A stretch of 64,000 nucleotides of DNA from Devosia marina (lineage in GTDB: Bacteria > Pseudomonadota > Alphaproteobacteria > Rhizobiales > Devosiaceae). Where the stretch lies: assembly GCF_009758415.1 (NCBI RefSeq), contig NZ_WQRF01000001.1, forward strand, positions 1,488,001 to 1,552,000, read 5' to 3'. Under the pieces are notes generated by a model. The model saw only the letters and a program-made list of their open reading frames with translations. It searched no databases and was not told the DNA's origin. A program made the translations under genes and the position numbers. The number at the start of each line of letters is the position of its first letter. Position 1 is the first letter of the stretch. Shown one piece after another: positions 16,348-25,270 of the stretch.

Positions 16348-17340
16348 TCAGACCTTGGCGCCCGGGGGCAGCTTGTCGAGTTCGGTGTGCAAAAGGCCAT
16401 CCGCATCGATGCGGACCGGGATCGGGTCGGAGACCTGGCCGATGAACGAGCCATCTGGCGCGTCATGGAGAAAGCCCATGAAGACCAGGCCATGGTCGGT
16501 CTGGACGATCTTGCCGGCATAGCGGCTGCCCTGCGCGCCGTCGAAGAATGGGCCGGGCGCCACTTCCCAGGGGCCAAATGGGTCGTCAGCCATCAGATAA
16601 TGCGTTCCGCGAACCGGTTTTTCCGGGTTCAAGCGCTTATAGGCCTCCGACCAGTGTGTGCCGTCGGTGCAGAACAGCATGTACCATTTGCCGTTTACCT
16701 CGAAGACTTGCGGCACTTCCATCTGTCCGAACATGCCGCCAGCATAGACGGGAGGCTGCAAGGTCCAGGTGTAAAGGTCGGGCGAGGTGGCAAAGCCGAT
16801 TGTGCCGCCGGCATTGGGTTCTGCAACGCCCGGACGGCGGGCGACGAAATACATGATCCAGCCCTCGCCCTTTGGGTTCTTCATCACCCAGGGGTCGCGG
16901 AAGGCGCGGTCGTGCCAGTGGCCGGGCGAATATTCTTCATAGTCGGGACCGGACAGATCGACGGCCAGCCCATTGCCGACACGGCTCCAGTTGTGGCCGT
17001 CGGCGGAAGTTGCATGGCCAAGGCGCTGCTTCATGCCCTCTTCGGCGTGCTCCGTGCCGGTATAGAACAGGTGCCAGTGCCCGGTGTCGTCGCGCAGCGT
17101 CGAGCCGGTCCAGGTTGTCCAGTCATCCCAGGCGGGCGCGTCCGCCGGCGCGAAAGTGGTGCCCAGATGCGTCCAGTTGATCAGGTCCTTTGAGACCGCG
17201 TGCCCCTGGGAGACATGACGGTGGCGCATGTCCGGATGGGCCAACGTGTTGTCGGCCTGCAGAAAATAGGCGTGATAGTCATCGCCGTCGCGATAAATCC
17301 AGAAGTCCCAAATCCATTTGTCTCTAAGGGCAATAACCAC
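16348..17340 (-). CDS. GH32-like five-bladed beta-propeller glycoside hydrolase
   Basis: This 330-residue protein shows the GH32/GH68/GH43-type propeller pattern. A likely nucleophile Asp is in WIWDFWI near residue 11, the transition-state Asp in the RDP motif AFRDPWVM near 144 and the acid/base Glu in GQMEVPQVF near 205. No signal peptide is visible, so it should act in the cytoplasm on an imported fructoside or other short glycoside. It starts at GTG with a weak ribosome binding site and lies between the permease and ATPase genes, so it is co-expressed with uptake. Family assignment at the clan level is firm; the exact GH family and substrate are less sure. Confidence 0.78.
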   Translation of the reverse strand: MVIALRDKWIWDFWIYRDGDDYHAYFLQADNTLAHPDMRHRHVSQGHAVSKDLINWTHLGTTFAPADAPAWDDWTTWTGSTLRDDTGHWHLFYTGTEHAEEGMKQRLGHATSADGHNWSRVGNGLAVDLSGPDYEEYSPGHWHDRAFRDPWVMKNPKGEGWIMYFVARRPGVAEPNAGGTIGFATSPDLYTWTLQPPVYAGGMFGQMEVPQVFEVNGKWYMLFCTDGTHWSEAYKRLNPEKPVRGTHYLMADDPFGPWEVAPGPFFDGAQGSRYAGKIVQTDHGLVFMGFLHDAPDGSFIGQVSDPIPVRIDADGLLHTELDKLPPGAKV

Positions 17341-17369
17341 TTGTCGTGTCTTTCAAAGAAGGTGCCGCA

Positions 17370-18248
17370 TCAGCCCTTGACGCCAGTGGAGGCGATCGAG
17401 GCGATGAAGGCGCGCTGAAGGAAGAGGTAGAAAGCGAGCACCGGGACGGTGATCAGCGAGAGATAGGCCATGATCTCGCCCCAGGCGCGGTTGAGCTGGA
17501 AGAAATATTGCAGGCCGACCATGACCGGCCGGTAGCGCTCTTCCTGAACCACCATGAGCGGCCATAGATACTGATTGTACATGACCAGGAATTTGAGGAT
17601 GGCAGCGGTGGCGAGAACAGGCCCCGCCAGGGGAATGACGACGCGGCGATAAACCTGCCACCAGCTGGCACCCTCGACACGCGCCGCCTCGATCAGTTCG
17701 CCCGGCAGATCCTTGAAGTACTGAACGAACAGGAAAATCGTCAGCCCGTCCGCCACGAAGGGAATGATCTGCACCTGGTAGGAATTGAGCCAACCATAGG
17801 TCAGGCCGTCAAAGCCCAGCCAGGGCAGCTTAGAGGCAATCAGCAGCAGGGGAATGGCGATGGTCTCGAAGGGCACGATCAGGGTCGCCAGGATCAGCGT
17901 CAGAACCAGATCCCGCCCGCGCCAGTCGACGAAGACAAAGGCGAAGGCCGCCGCCGAGCAGATGAACAGGGTCAGGACCACCGTGACCCCGGTGACGATG
18001 ACGGAATTGAAGATGAAGAGGCCCACCGGTGCGCGGCGGAAGGCGTCGAAATAATTGTCCAGCGAGATGTCCCCCACCGGCAAAAAGGCGCGCAGGCTGC
18101 GGGTGTCGCTGAGCAGCTGTGCGTCGGGCTTGAGGCTCGACATCAGCATGAACACCAGCGGGAACACGAAGATCAGGGCGATCAACCCCAGCACGGTATA
18201 ACGTACCACAAGGCGCAGCCCGTGATTGTCTGCGGAAAGCTGAGCCAT
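17370..18248 (-). CDS. carbohydrate ABC transporter permease (MalG type)
   Basis: This 292-residue inner-membrane protein has six predicted hydrophobic segments, beginning with RYTVLGLIALIFVFPLVFML, and the cytoplasmic coupling motif EAARVEGASWWQVYRRVV near residue 190. The ATG at 18248 shares one base with the TGA of the upstream permease gene (TGATG), which supports this start over a longer in-frame reading. It forms the translocation channel together with that permease and the MalK-type ATPase. Confidence 0.9.
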   Translation of the reverse strand: MAQLSADNHGLRLVVRYTVLGLIALIFVFPLVFMLMSSLKPDAQLLSDTRSLRAFLPVGDISLDNYFDAFRRAPVGLFIFNSVIVTGVTVVLTLFICSAAAFAFVFVDWRGRDLVLTLILATLIVPFETIAIPLLLIASKLPWLGFDGLTYGWLNSYQVQIIPFVADGLTIFLFVQYFKDLPGELIEAARVEGASWWQVYRRVVIPLAGPVLATAAILKFLVMYNQYLWPLMVVQEERYRPVMVGLQYFFQLNRAWGEIMAYLSLITVPVLAFYLFLQRAFIASIASTGVKG

Positions 18249-19321
18249 CACTTCTTCTCCCTGGTGAGCCAGCGCTGCAGCAGCGAAATGGCGAGAACGA
18301 AAACGAAGAGGATCACCGAAATGGTCGAGCCGCCGGAGATGTCCTGCTTGCCATAGCCACGCTCGACAGCTTGGAACACGATGGTCTGGGTGGAATCGAG
18401 CGGCCCGCCGCTGGTCATCACGTCGATCTGTGCGAAGAGGGCAAAGGCCTGCATGGTGATGACGATCAGCACCAGCACTGCGGTATTTCGCAGACCCGGC
18501 CAGGTCACATAGCGGAAGGTCTGCCACTTGCTGGCGCCTTCTATTGCTGCCGCTTCGTAGAGCGATGGACTGATGGTCTGCAGGCCCGAGAGCCAGATCA
18601 CCATGTGAAAACCCACGGCCTGCCAGATCGACATGGCGATGATCGCGCCAAGCGCCGTGCTGGGATTGCCCAGCCAGTCAATACGGGGGAAGGCACCGAA
18701 AGTCAGGGCGCTGAGCAGATTGTTCAATAAGCCGCTCTGCCCGTCATAGATGAAGCGCCAAAGGAGCGAGACGACCACGATCGAAACCACGACCGGCATG
18801 AAATAGATGGCGCGGAAGACATTTATGCCGCGCAGCTTCTGGTTGATCAAAAGCGCCAGGACCAGTGCCAGCCCGCCCTGCACCGGTGCCACCACGAGCA
18901 CGAAGATGATGGTGTTTACGACAGCCTTGGCGAATACCACGTCTCGCGCCAGCACATATGTGCGGCTCTCGCCGAGCGAGAAACTGAACCACTCGCGCAT
19001 ACCGTCGAGCTGAGGATAGTCGGGATTGTTGCGCGTATAGCCGCGAAGCGCCGGGTAGCTTACCGCCCCGTCCTCGGCGCGTACAACGTCGCCGGCTTCG
19101 TTCCGCTCCGGCTCCAGCGTTAGAAGCCCCACACCCAGAAGCTGGCTGTAATTGCTCAGGCCCACAAATTGCGTGGGATTTGGCGAAATCAGGCGCTGAT
19201 TGGTGAAGCTTAGGCCGATGGCGAACAGGAAGGGCAGTACGATGAACAGCCCCATCAGCACAGCGGCCGGTCCGGCCATCAGCCAGCCGGTAGAATTTGA
19301 GCGTGTGAACTTTGAGGCCAT
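18248..19321 (-). CDS. carbohydrate ABC transporter permease (MalF type)
   Basis: This 357-residue inner-membrane permease has a first membrane helix near residues 15-35, then a periplasmic insertion of roughly 80 residues (about 45-120, including PERNEAGDVVRAEDG), then the core helices. The coupling loop reads EAAAIEGASKWQTFRYV near 257. The insertion is longer than in many sugar permeases and may contact the binding protein. It overlaps the next permease gene by one base and follows the binding-protein gene after a 72-bp gap that holds a stem-loop. Confidence 0.9.
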   Translation of the reverse strand: MASKFTRSNSTGWLMAGPAAVLMGLFIVLPFLFAIGLSFTNQRLISPNPTQFVGLSNYSQLLGVGLLTLEPERNEAGDVVRAEDGAVSYPALRGYTRNNPDYPQLDGMREWFSFSLGESRTYVLARDVVFAKAVVNTIIFVLVVAPVQGGLALVLALLINQKLRGINVFRAIYFMPVVVSIVVVSLLWRFIYDGQSGLLNNLLSALTFGAFPRIDWLGNPSTALGAIIAMSIWQAVGFHMVIWLSGLQTISPSLYEAAAIEGASKWQTFRYVTWPGLRNTAVLVLIVITMQAFALFAQIDVMTSGGPLDSTQTIVFQAVERGYGKQDISGGSTISVILFVFVLAISLLQRWLTREKK

Positions 19322-19342
19322 CTGCCAAAACCTTCCTTTGTC

Positions 19343-19368
19343 GGGACCCCGGCATTGGCCGGGATCCC
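19343..19368 (-). terminator. intercistronic stem-loop between binding protein and permease genes
   Basis: An 11-bp stem with one mismatch (GCCGGGATCCC against GGGACCCCGGC) encloses a four-base loop. There is no clear T-run, so it probably protects the binding-protein part of the mRNA or weakly attenuates, giving more binding protein than permease, as is common in such operons. Confidence 0.55.
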
Positions 19369-19393
19369 TTGGGAGTGTTGGGGGCTGTGAGCC

Positions 19394-20650
19394 CTAGAAG
19401 CCGTAATTGTCGTTCTTGGCGACGTCGGCGTCGATTTCATCGACCGCTGAGTCCAGCGCGTCCTGGACATCGGCGCCGTTTGCAATGTCGGCCAGGGCCT
19501 TTTCGAAGACCTTTGCAGCAACGACATAGCCGGGCGTAACCGGACGCACGAGCGCCTGGGCCTCGGAGAGATCGAAGAACACGGCCAGCGGCCCGCCTTC
19601 CTTGTAGTTCTCGGTCATGGCCGCAGCCGACGCGGTGGCCGGGATCAGGCCGATGCCGTTGGAGAACTCGGCCAGATACTTGTCCTGAAGCGCGAACTCG
19701 ATGAAGGCGGAAGCACCTTCAGGATGTTCGGATGCCGCCGAAACGCCGAACTGCCAGGAGGCTGCGCCAATTTTGGAGCCATTGCCGAAATCGGGCGCGG
19801 GCAGGAACAGCACGTCGTCATAGGCGTCCAGTGTCCCCAGCGCGGCCCAATTGCCGTTCCAGGAGAAAGCGTATTTGCCGCTATTGAAACCATTGTCGCG
19901 GTCAGCCGGGTCCTGCGTGGCCTGGGCGTAGCCGTCCTCGAACAGCCCCTGCCACCAATTGCCGAACGCCACGGCCGCATCGCCGTTCAACACGCCCTCA
20001 GCACTCGTGTAGGTCGAGCGGTCGATGATGTCGCCGCCAAAGCTCTGCAGGAATGGCGAGAAGGCATAGGGATACCATTCGCCGGTCCAGGCGGTGCCCA
20101 GATCCAATGCATAGTCGAAATTGCCGGAAGCCTTGGCTTTAGCCAGAGCATCCATGAATTCTTCCCCGGTCCATGGCTCGGCCAGCGTGGGCGTGCGGAG
20201 GCCCAGTTCGTCGAGATAGGACTGCCGCGTCACCAGCGAAATGGCTGCATCCCACAGACCGATCGAATAGAGCTCGCCGTTCCACACGCCCTTGGTGCCG
20301 GGTAGGTAATTGGCAATCTTGGCTTCGTCGATTTGGAGCGGCTGCATATAGCCCGACCAAGCCCAATTGGGCATCACAGGACCATCGACGTCCAGGATAT
20401 CGGGGAGATTGCCGGCCAGCGCGCCAGCCACGACGCTGTCATTATAGGCTGCCTGCGGGAAGCTCTGGATCTCGACCACCCAGTCGGATTGGCTGGCGTT
20501 AAAATCCGAGATGATCTGGTTGACGATATTCGATTCAACCTCATTTCCGGCGCCGTGATACCACATGGTCAGCGTCGTCTGGGCGAATGCGGCGCTGCTC
20601 ATTGCAGTCGTGATGGCGATGCTGGTTGCCAAAAGGCGTAGGGATGTCAT
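19394..20650 (-). CDS. extracellular sugar-binding protein of ABC transporter
   Basis: This 418-residue family 1 solute-binding protein has a clear Sec signal peptide, with cleavage expected after SSAAFA (about residue 23) before QTTLTMWYHG. The mature part has the type I carbohydrate-binding pattern, with conserved regions such as FNSGKYAFSWNGNWA. It delivers the sugar in the periplasm to the two permeases. The start overlaps the lacI stop (ATGA), and its strong site AAGGAGGAGA lies inside the end of lacI, so it can be translated well on its own. Confidence 0.92.
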   Translation of the reverse strand: MTSLRLLATSIAITTAMSSAAFAQTTLTMWYHGAGNEVESNIVNQIISDFNASQSDWVVEIQSFPQAAYNDSVVAGALAGNLPDILDVDGPVMPNWAWSGYMQPLQIDEAKIANYLPGTKGVWNGELYSIGLWDAAISLVTRQSYLDELGLRTPTLAEPWTGEEFMDALAKAKASGNFDYALDLGTAWTGEWYPYAFSPFLQSFGGDIIDRSTYTSAEGVLNGDAAVAFGNWWQGLFEDGYAQATQDPADRDNGFNSGKYAFSWNGNWAALGTLDAYDDVLFLPAPDFGNGSKIGAASWQFGVSAASEHPEGASAFIEFALQDKYLAEFSNGIGLIPATASAAAMTENYKEGGPLAVFFDLSEAQALVRPVTPGYVVAAKVFEKALADIANGADVQDALDSAVDEIDADVAKNDNYGF

Positions 20651-21723
20651 GTTTCTCTCCTCCTTGAATTCAGTTGCGTGACATTCAGGTCACGGGATTG
20701 GACGCTTTCGCGCCAGGCGACCGGAGCAGAGACCAGTTCGCGGCTCGGCTCGTTGGTTTTGGTGGTGCCGCTCATGAGGCGCAATAGCTTGTCGGCGGCA
20801 CGGGCGCCCATGGCACCATAGGGCAGCTCAGCGCTGGTTAGGCCGGGGTGCAGGTGTTCGGCGATCATGCGGTAGTCGTCATAGCCCGCCACTGACATCT
20901 GTTGCGGAATGGCAATGCCGCGCTCGCGCAGCAGGCCGTAGACGCGCATGGCCATCTTGTCGTTGGCGCAGCAGATGACGGTCGGCTCGGCCTTGAGCAC
21001 TCGATCCAGCGCGTCCCAGAGCAGATCGTATTCGTGAGTAGAGCTGGGAAGTGCGCCCACCTGAACCAGCTGCTCGTCAACGTCGATACCATTATGGGCA
21101 TGCGCTCTTCGATAACCGCTGACGCGCAATCCGCATGCGACCTGATGCTCTGGCAGTGTCAGATAGGCGATACGCTGGTGGCCACGCCGTATGAGCCCTT
21201 CGACAAGAGCGAATTGCCCACCCTCGTCGTCAGGCAGCACGCACGGTGTGTCCTCGGCATCAAAACAATTGACCAGCACAATCGGCCGGTCGCGCAAACT
21301 GGCTGGCAGGGTTACCTCGCGATGGTACTCAGCCACATAAAGGACGCCTTCCACGCGATGCTCTCGAAAAGTCTGCAGCAAGGTGGGAATGCGCTCCGCC
21401 TGGCCGCCGCTGTCGGCGATCAGCAGTGTGCGGTTTGATTGGTCTATGACTCGTTGAGCGCCCTGCACCAGATAGATTTCGGGCAGACCCGCATCTTCGA
21501 ACTGATGGGTGGTGCTGATGGCACCGGTGATCATGCCGATTAGACCCGAGCGCTGCGAACGCATGGTGCGAGCGGCGCTCGAGGGCACATAGTTGAGCGC
21601 CAGCATGGCCTGCTCAACTGCCTCACGGGTTACCTGATTGACGGGCGCATCGCCGTTCATCACGCGACTCACCGTCTTGGGTGATACGCCAGCCGCTTTG
21701 GCAACGTCGTATATGGTAGCCAC
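20647..21723 (-). CDS. LacI family transcriptional regulator
   Basis: This is a 358-residue LacI-type regulator. The helix-turn-helix and hinge are at residues 1-57 (TIYDVAKAAGVSPKTVSRVM then LNYVPSSAARTMRSQRSGLI), followed by a periplasmic-binding-like effector domain with VAGYDDYRM. It is the first gene of the sugar uptake operon and overlaps the binding-protein gene by four bases. A double palindromic operator lies 88 bp upstream. It should therefore repress its own operon until the transported sugar or a breakdown product binds. Confidence 0.92.
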   Translation of the reverse strand: MATIYDVAKAAGVSPKTVSRVMNGDAPVNQVTREAVEQAMLALNYVPSSAARTMRSQRSGLIGMITGAISTTHQFEDAGLPEIYLVQGAQRVIDQSNRTLLIADSGGQAERIPTLLQTFREHRVEGVLYVAEYHREVTLPASLRDRPIVLVNCFDAEDTPCVLPDDEGGQFALVEGLIRRGHQRIAYLTLPEHQVACGLRVSGYRRAHAHNGIDVDEQLVQVGALPSSTHEYDLLWDALDRVLKAEPTVICCANDKMAMRVYGLLRERGIAIPQQMSVAGYDDYRMIAEHLHPGLTSAELPYGAMGARAADKLLRLMSGTTKTNEPSRELVSAPVAWRESVQSRDLNVTQLNSRRRET

Positions 21724-21810
21724 TTCAATCCTCCTCCGGCTGAATCACCCCCCAATCTACGCGCTTACCTGGCGTGGGTGACGATCAACCGAGATGTCGC
21801 CGGCGCTCTG

Positions 21811-21840
21811 ATGACACCGATGTCATGACATCGGTGTCAT
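21811..21840. promoter_or_regulatory. 30-bp perfect palindrome: two abutting LacI operators
   Basis: The half ATGACACCGATGTCA is followed by its exact reverse complement. Each 14-mer (TGACACCGATGTCA at 21812-21825 and TGACATCGGTGTCA at 21826-21839) is itself a near-palindrome with a central CG, as expected for LacI-family operators. A third half-site TGGTGTCA occurs at 21853-21860. The tandem arrangement suggests cooperative binding by the adjacent LacI protein. Confidence 0.8.
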
Positions 21841-22173
21841 ACATGATCGAGTTGGTGTCACGAGTCAAGCATGCGTTTAGTGAATGCTGAAGCAGTGGTG
21901 GCTGCCTTGAGGAATCGTTCTGGTGCTGGAAGCCCAGGGCCGGCCGACCCACGCCTCCGATATTGCGGAACGAGTAAGCCCAAAAAAGCTGCCTCGTCCG
22001 CGCCCCCTACGACATTGCCGCTTTGGGACCGGAACGACTGCTTTCGGGAATCCGAAATGACAATCGGAGTGACAGTATCGGGGCGCGTTGCCGATCGGCA
22101 GGTCCAGATCCCATTCCGGTCCTCGACGCTGGTGGGGGCTGACCTGCGCGTAAGAACAGCGCTTGGTTGCTCG

Positions 22174-22655
22174 CTAGAGAGCTCCGGCGTTGGCCCGCCG
22201 AACGAGCTCATCCACAACAATGCGGACCCTGGGGAGTATCGCACGGGTTGCGGGCCAGACAGCGCTGAACGGTGATCGCACCCGGCACTGATCCGGCAAC
22301 ACTTCAAACAGTTCTTTTCGATCGATGTGAGGCTGCAGGAGAGACTGCGGCATTTGGCATAAGCCGAAACCTGCAACCGCCATATCGATGACCACTTCCC
22401 AGTCAGTCACCAGGTGTTCAATGGACGTCGCCTGTCCGTCCTCATCGACGAAGCGCCAGGGCGCCGCTCTGCCTGGTCTGCCACCGAGGACGCAGGCATG
22501 ACTTTGGAGATCTCGTAGGCTTGTCGGCTCCCCTGCTTCCGCGAGATAGCCTGGCGCGGCGCAAAGAGTGAGGCGTTACGATCCGAGCGGACGGGCAGCT
22601 ATGTCGGTTCGGTCAGGCAACTCTCCGAAGCGAGGACAGAGGTCTAGGGTGAGCC
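22174..22655 (-). pseudogene. LysR-family regulator remnant
   Basis: Only the substrate-binding half remains. In one frame the translation runs RFGELPDRTDIAARPLGS, then an in-frame TAA, then RLTLCAAPGYLAEAGEPTSL and continues through WRFVDEDGQ and AVAGFGLCQMPQSLL to the natural-looking C-terminus VDELVRRANAGAL. This is the typical LysR effector domain (IARPL, LCAAPGYL, GFGLCQMP). The DNA-binding domain and the first part of the effector domain are absent. From 21861 to 22173 no gene or element is recognisable. Confidence 0.75.
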
Positions 22656-22732
22656 CATGCCAAAGCGCTGGTCAGTTTGATCATCTGCATGAAGTGTGCC
22701 CCACTTTCTCAAGTCTTCTTGTAAAATTTGTC

Positions 22733-25270
22733 TTAGTTGCCTTGACCGTCCCTCTCCCGCAGCCAGGTTTGCAGGTTCTCTGCCGACATGGGCCTGGCAA
22801 ACGCATAGCCCTGGAGATAATCGCAACCCAACCGGCGCAGCAGATCGGCATGCGCCTTGGTCTCCACGCCTTCGGCCACGACCTTGAGTCCAAGGGTCTT
22901 GCCCATGCCGATAATCGATTTGATCACGGCCCGCTTTTCCTGGCTCTCGATGATGGGCTGCACCAGTTGGCGGTCGATCTTGAAGCGCCGCGGATTGAGG
23001 CGGAAAAGGCTAAGGAAAGACGTGTGGCCGGTGCCGAAATCGTCGATGTCGATGCCGATCCCCATCTTGCGGATGCCCTCGATATTGGCACAGAAGTCGT
23101 CTCTTTCATCATCAAGGAAGATGGACTCAAGGAGCTCGAAGCTCAGGGTCCCCGGCTCGAACTCGAGCTTCCTCAGCGCACATAGCAGGTCTTCATCAGC
23201 AAGGCGGTTGAGCGAGACATTGACCGACACCGAGGGGATGACGATCCCCTTTTCGCGCCAGTCCTTCATGTCAGCAACCGCCTGCTCAAGGATCATCCCG
23301 TCGATCACGCTGAGAACCTGGCGCTCCTCCGCCGCTTTCATGAAGCGCGCCGGCGCCAGAGTGCCCTGAACCGGGTGGCGCCAGCGTGCCAGAGCCTCGA
23401 GGCTCACGACCTCATGGGTCCTCGCATCGACGATTGGCTGGTAAAAAGGCACAAACTGGCGTTGCGCAATTGCATCCATCACCTCTTCGGCCGTACGTCG
23501 TGCAACCTCGAGCTCGGTGCGCAGCTCTGCGGTAAAGAACTCGTATCGCCCGCCTCCGGCCGCTTTGGCGCGGTAGAGAGCCGCGTCTGCATCGCCGAGT
23601 AGTCTGTCCAGTTTCAGCTCGCCCCGGTTCTGGCAGGCAATGCCGATGCTGGCCCCGAGCCGAAACGGCTGCCCATTGAAGCTGAAGGGCCGGGACAGGG
23701 CTTCAACGATGTTCTGAGCGAGCTGGCGCAGGTCCTCGGGGCTGCACATTCCGGGACTGACAATGACGAACTCATCTCCGCCGCTGCGCGCAACGAACTG
23801 GGCGGAGTTGACCTGGCTTGAGACAATCCCGGCGGCATGCCGGAGTACCGCGTCGCCGGCCAGATGGCCCGCGCTGTCATTGATCTCCTTGAAGTGGTCG
23901 AGGTCGAGGTGAAGGATGGAGGTCGGGAACTGCTTGTCCCGTTCGAGATTTCCAAGGATCTTTTCCAGAAAGCGGCGGTTGGGAAGCTCGGTCAGCGGGT
24001 CGGTGAGGGCCTGCTTTTCGATCTGCTCCTTGGCCATCTGCAGCTCGGCATTGCGCACTTCCGTCAGCTGGTTGGCGGCCAACAGATCCTCATGCATGCG
24101 GACGTCATCGGTGATGTCCCAGTTGGTTCCGATGATCTTTGGGTTCCCTTCCTCGTCCTCGCTATAGGTGATATGGGAGGTGAGCGTGCGAATCTCACCG
24201 TCATATCGAATGATGCGGAAACTCGAGGAGTGCTCTCCACGCCGTTGCAGCAGCTCGGCGTTCGACGCGAGCACCCTCTCGACATCATCGGGGTGGAGCG
24301 CGCGCTCGAAGTCCTCGTGCGTCAGCGTCCGCGATGGCCCAAAGCCATAAATCTGGCGCAGCCGCGGATCGTATTCGAGGGCACGCGTGGTGACGTCATA
24401 TTCAAAGACGCCGATCCGCGAGATGGTGAGTGCCAGATCCAGTCGTTTTGCCAGGGATTGGCTCAGCGCCTCGGTGCGCTTGAGTTCGGTGACATCGGTA
24501 TCTGTGCCAATGAACCGAGTGGGGCGTCCCCTGGTATCGAATTTCACCGGCGCGCCCCGGCTCTGAATCCAGATGTAGTGGCCGTTGCGGTGCCGTTCGC
24601 GGTATTCGAAGACATTTCGAGGCAATTGGTCGGCCTTGAGGATATGAAGCTGCACGCGCTGCCGATCAAGCGGGTGGACACGCTCGAGCCAAGCCTCGCG
24701 CGTTCCGTCGACATGCTCATCCGGCCCGTAGCCGCGCAGTCGCTTCCAGGTCGGCGAATAGAACACCTCGCCGCTCTCAAGGTCGGATTCCCAGACCCCT
24801 TGCCCTGCGCTCTCGAGAGCGAAACTCCAGCGCTTCTCGGCGTCCGCGAGCTCCAGAGCTGCTGTCTTCTGCTCGTCAATGTCGGTGGCCTGCAGCCAGA
24901 GATATTTCGGGTGCCCTGAACAGTCATTGAGCAACGAGAGTGAGATAGCGGTCCAGAAGCGTCGACCCTCAGCGTCGATAAGGCGATGCTCAGACCGGTA
25001 GGGGGGGCGCCGCCCCTCGAGTAGTCCTTCAGCCAGCCACCGGGCCTCGTCCAGGTCGGGAGGATAAACAACTTGTTCCAGATTCAGCCCCAGACAGCCT
25101 TGCTGTCCGAAGCCGAGCAGTCTGTCTCCAGGCGGGTTGGCATAAAGTACGACACCCTGAAGATCGAGGATGTAGCTGGGCAAGGGGGACTGGTCGAGCA
25201 GCCCGGCAAGGGTTGCAACGTCATCGGCCAGCTCAATCCGGGTGGCTTGGGTGGACATGGCCAGTGTCAT
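22733..25270 (-). CDS. PAS-GGDEF-EAL cyclic-di-GMP protein
   Basis: This protein of about 845 residues has three PAS-like sensor domains (roughly 25-145, 150-270 and 280-400), a GGDEF domain with SGGDEF near residue 497 and an EAL domain with EALARW near 623 and DDFGTG near 747. Both output motifs are intact, so it could make and degrade cyclic-di-GMP, with the balance set by signals in the PAS domains. No membrane segment is visible. The ATG at 25270 has AAAGGAAAG upstream and overlaps the stop of the receiver-like gene by four bases; a TTG seven codons earlier is less likely. It is the last gene of a three-gene signalling operon. Confidence 0.9.
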   Translation of the reverse strand: MTLAMSTQATRIELADDVATLAGLLDQSPLPSYILDLQGVVLYANPPGDRLLGFGQQGCLGLNLEQVVYPPDLDEARWLAEGLLEGRRPPYRSEHRLIDAEGRRFWTAISLSLLNDCSGHPKYLWLQATDIDEQKTAALELADAEKRWSFALESAGQGVWESDLESGEVFYSPTWKRLRGYGPDEHVDGTREAWLERVHPLDRQRVQLHILKADQLPRNVFEYRERHRNGHYIWIQSRGAPVKFDTRGRPTRFIGTDTDVTELKRTEALSQSLAKRLDLALTISRIGVFEYDVTTRALEYDPRLRQIYGFGPSRTLTHEDFERALHPDDVERVLASNAELLQRRGEHSSSFRIIRYDGEIRTLTSHITYSEDEEGNPKIIGTNWDITDDVRMHEDLLAANQLTEVRNAELQMAKEQIEKQALTDPLTELPNRRFLEKILGNLERDKQFPTSILHLDLDHFKEINDSAGHLAGDAVLRHAAGIVSSQVNSAQFVARSGGDEFVIVSPGMCSPEDLRQLAQNIVEALSRPFSFNGQPFRLGASIGIACQNRGELKLDRLLGDADAALYRAKAAGGGRYEFFTAELRTELEVARRTAEEVMDAIAQRQFVPFYQPIVDARTHEVVSLEALARWRHPVQGTLAPARFMKAAEERQVLSVIDGMILEQAVADMKDWREKGIVIPSVSVNVSLNRLADEDLLCALRKLEFEPGTLSFELLESIFLDDERDDFCANIEGIRKMGIGIDIDDFGTGHTSFLSLFRLNPRRFKIDRQLVQPIIESQEKRAVIKSIIGMGKTLGLKVVAEGVETKAHADLLRRLGCDYLQGYAFARPMSAENLQTWLRERDGQGN

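Noticed and set aside
23837-24919. 360-codon plus-strand frame over the PAS-GGDEF gene
   Set aside because: The minus-strand gene shows PAS, GGDEF and EAL domains in order; this frame is its shadow.
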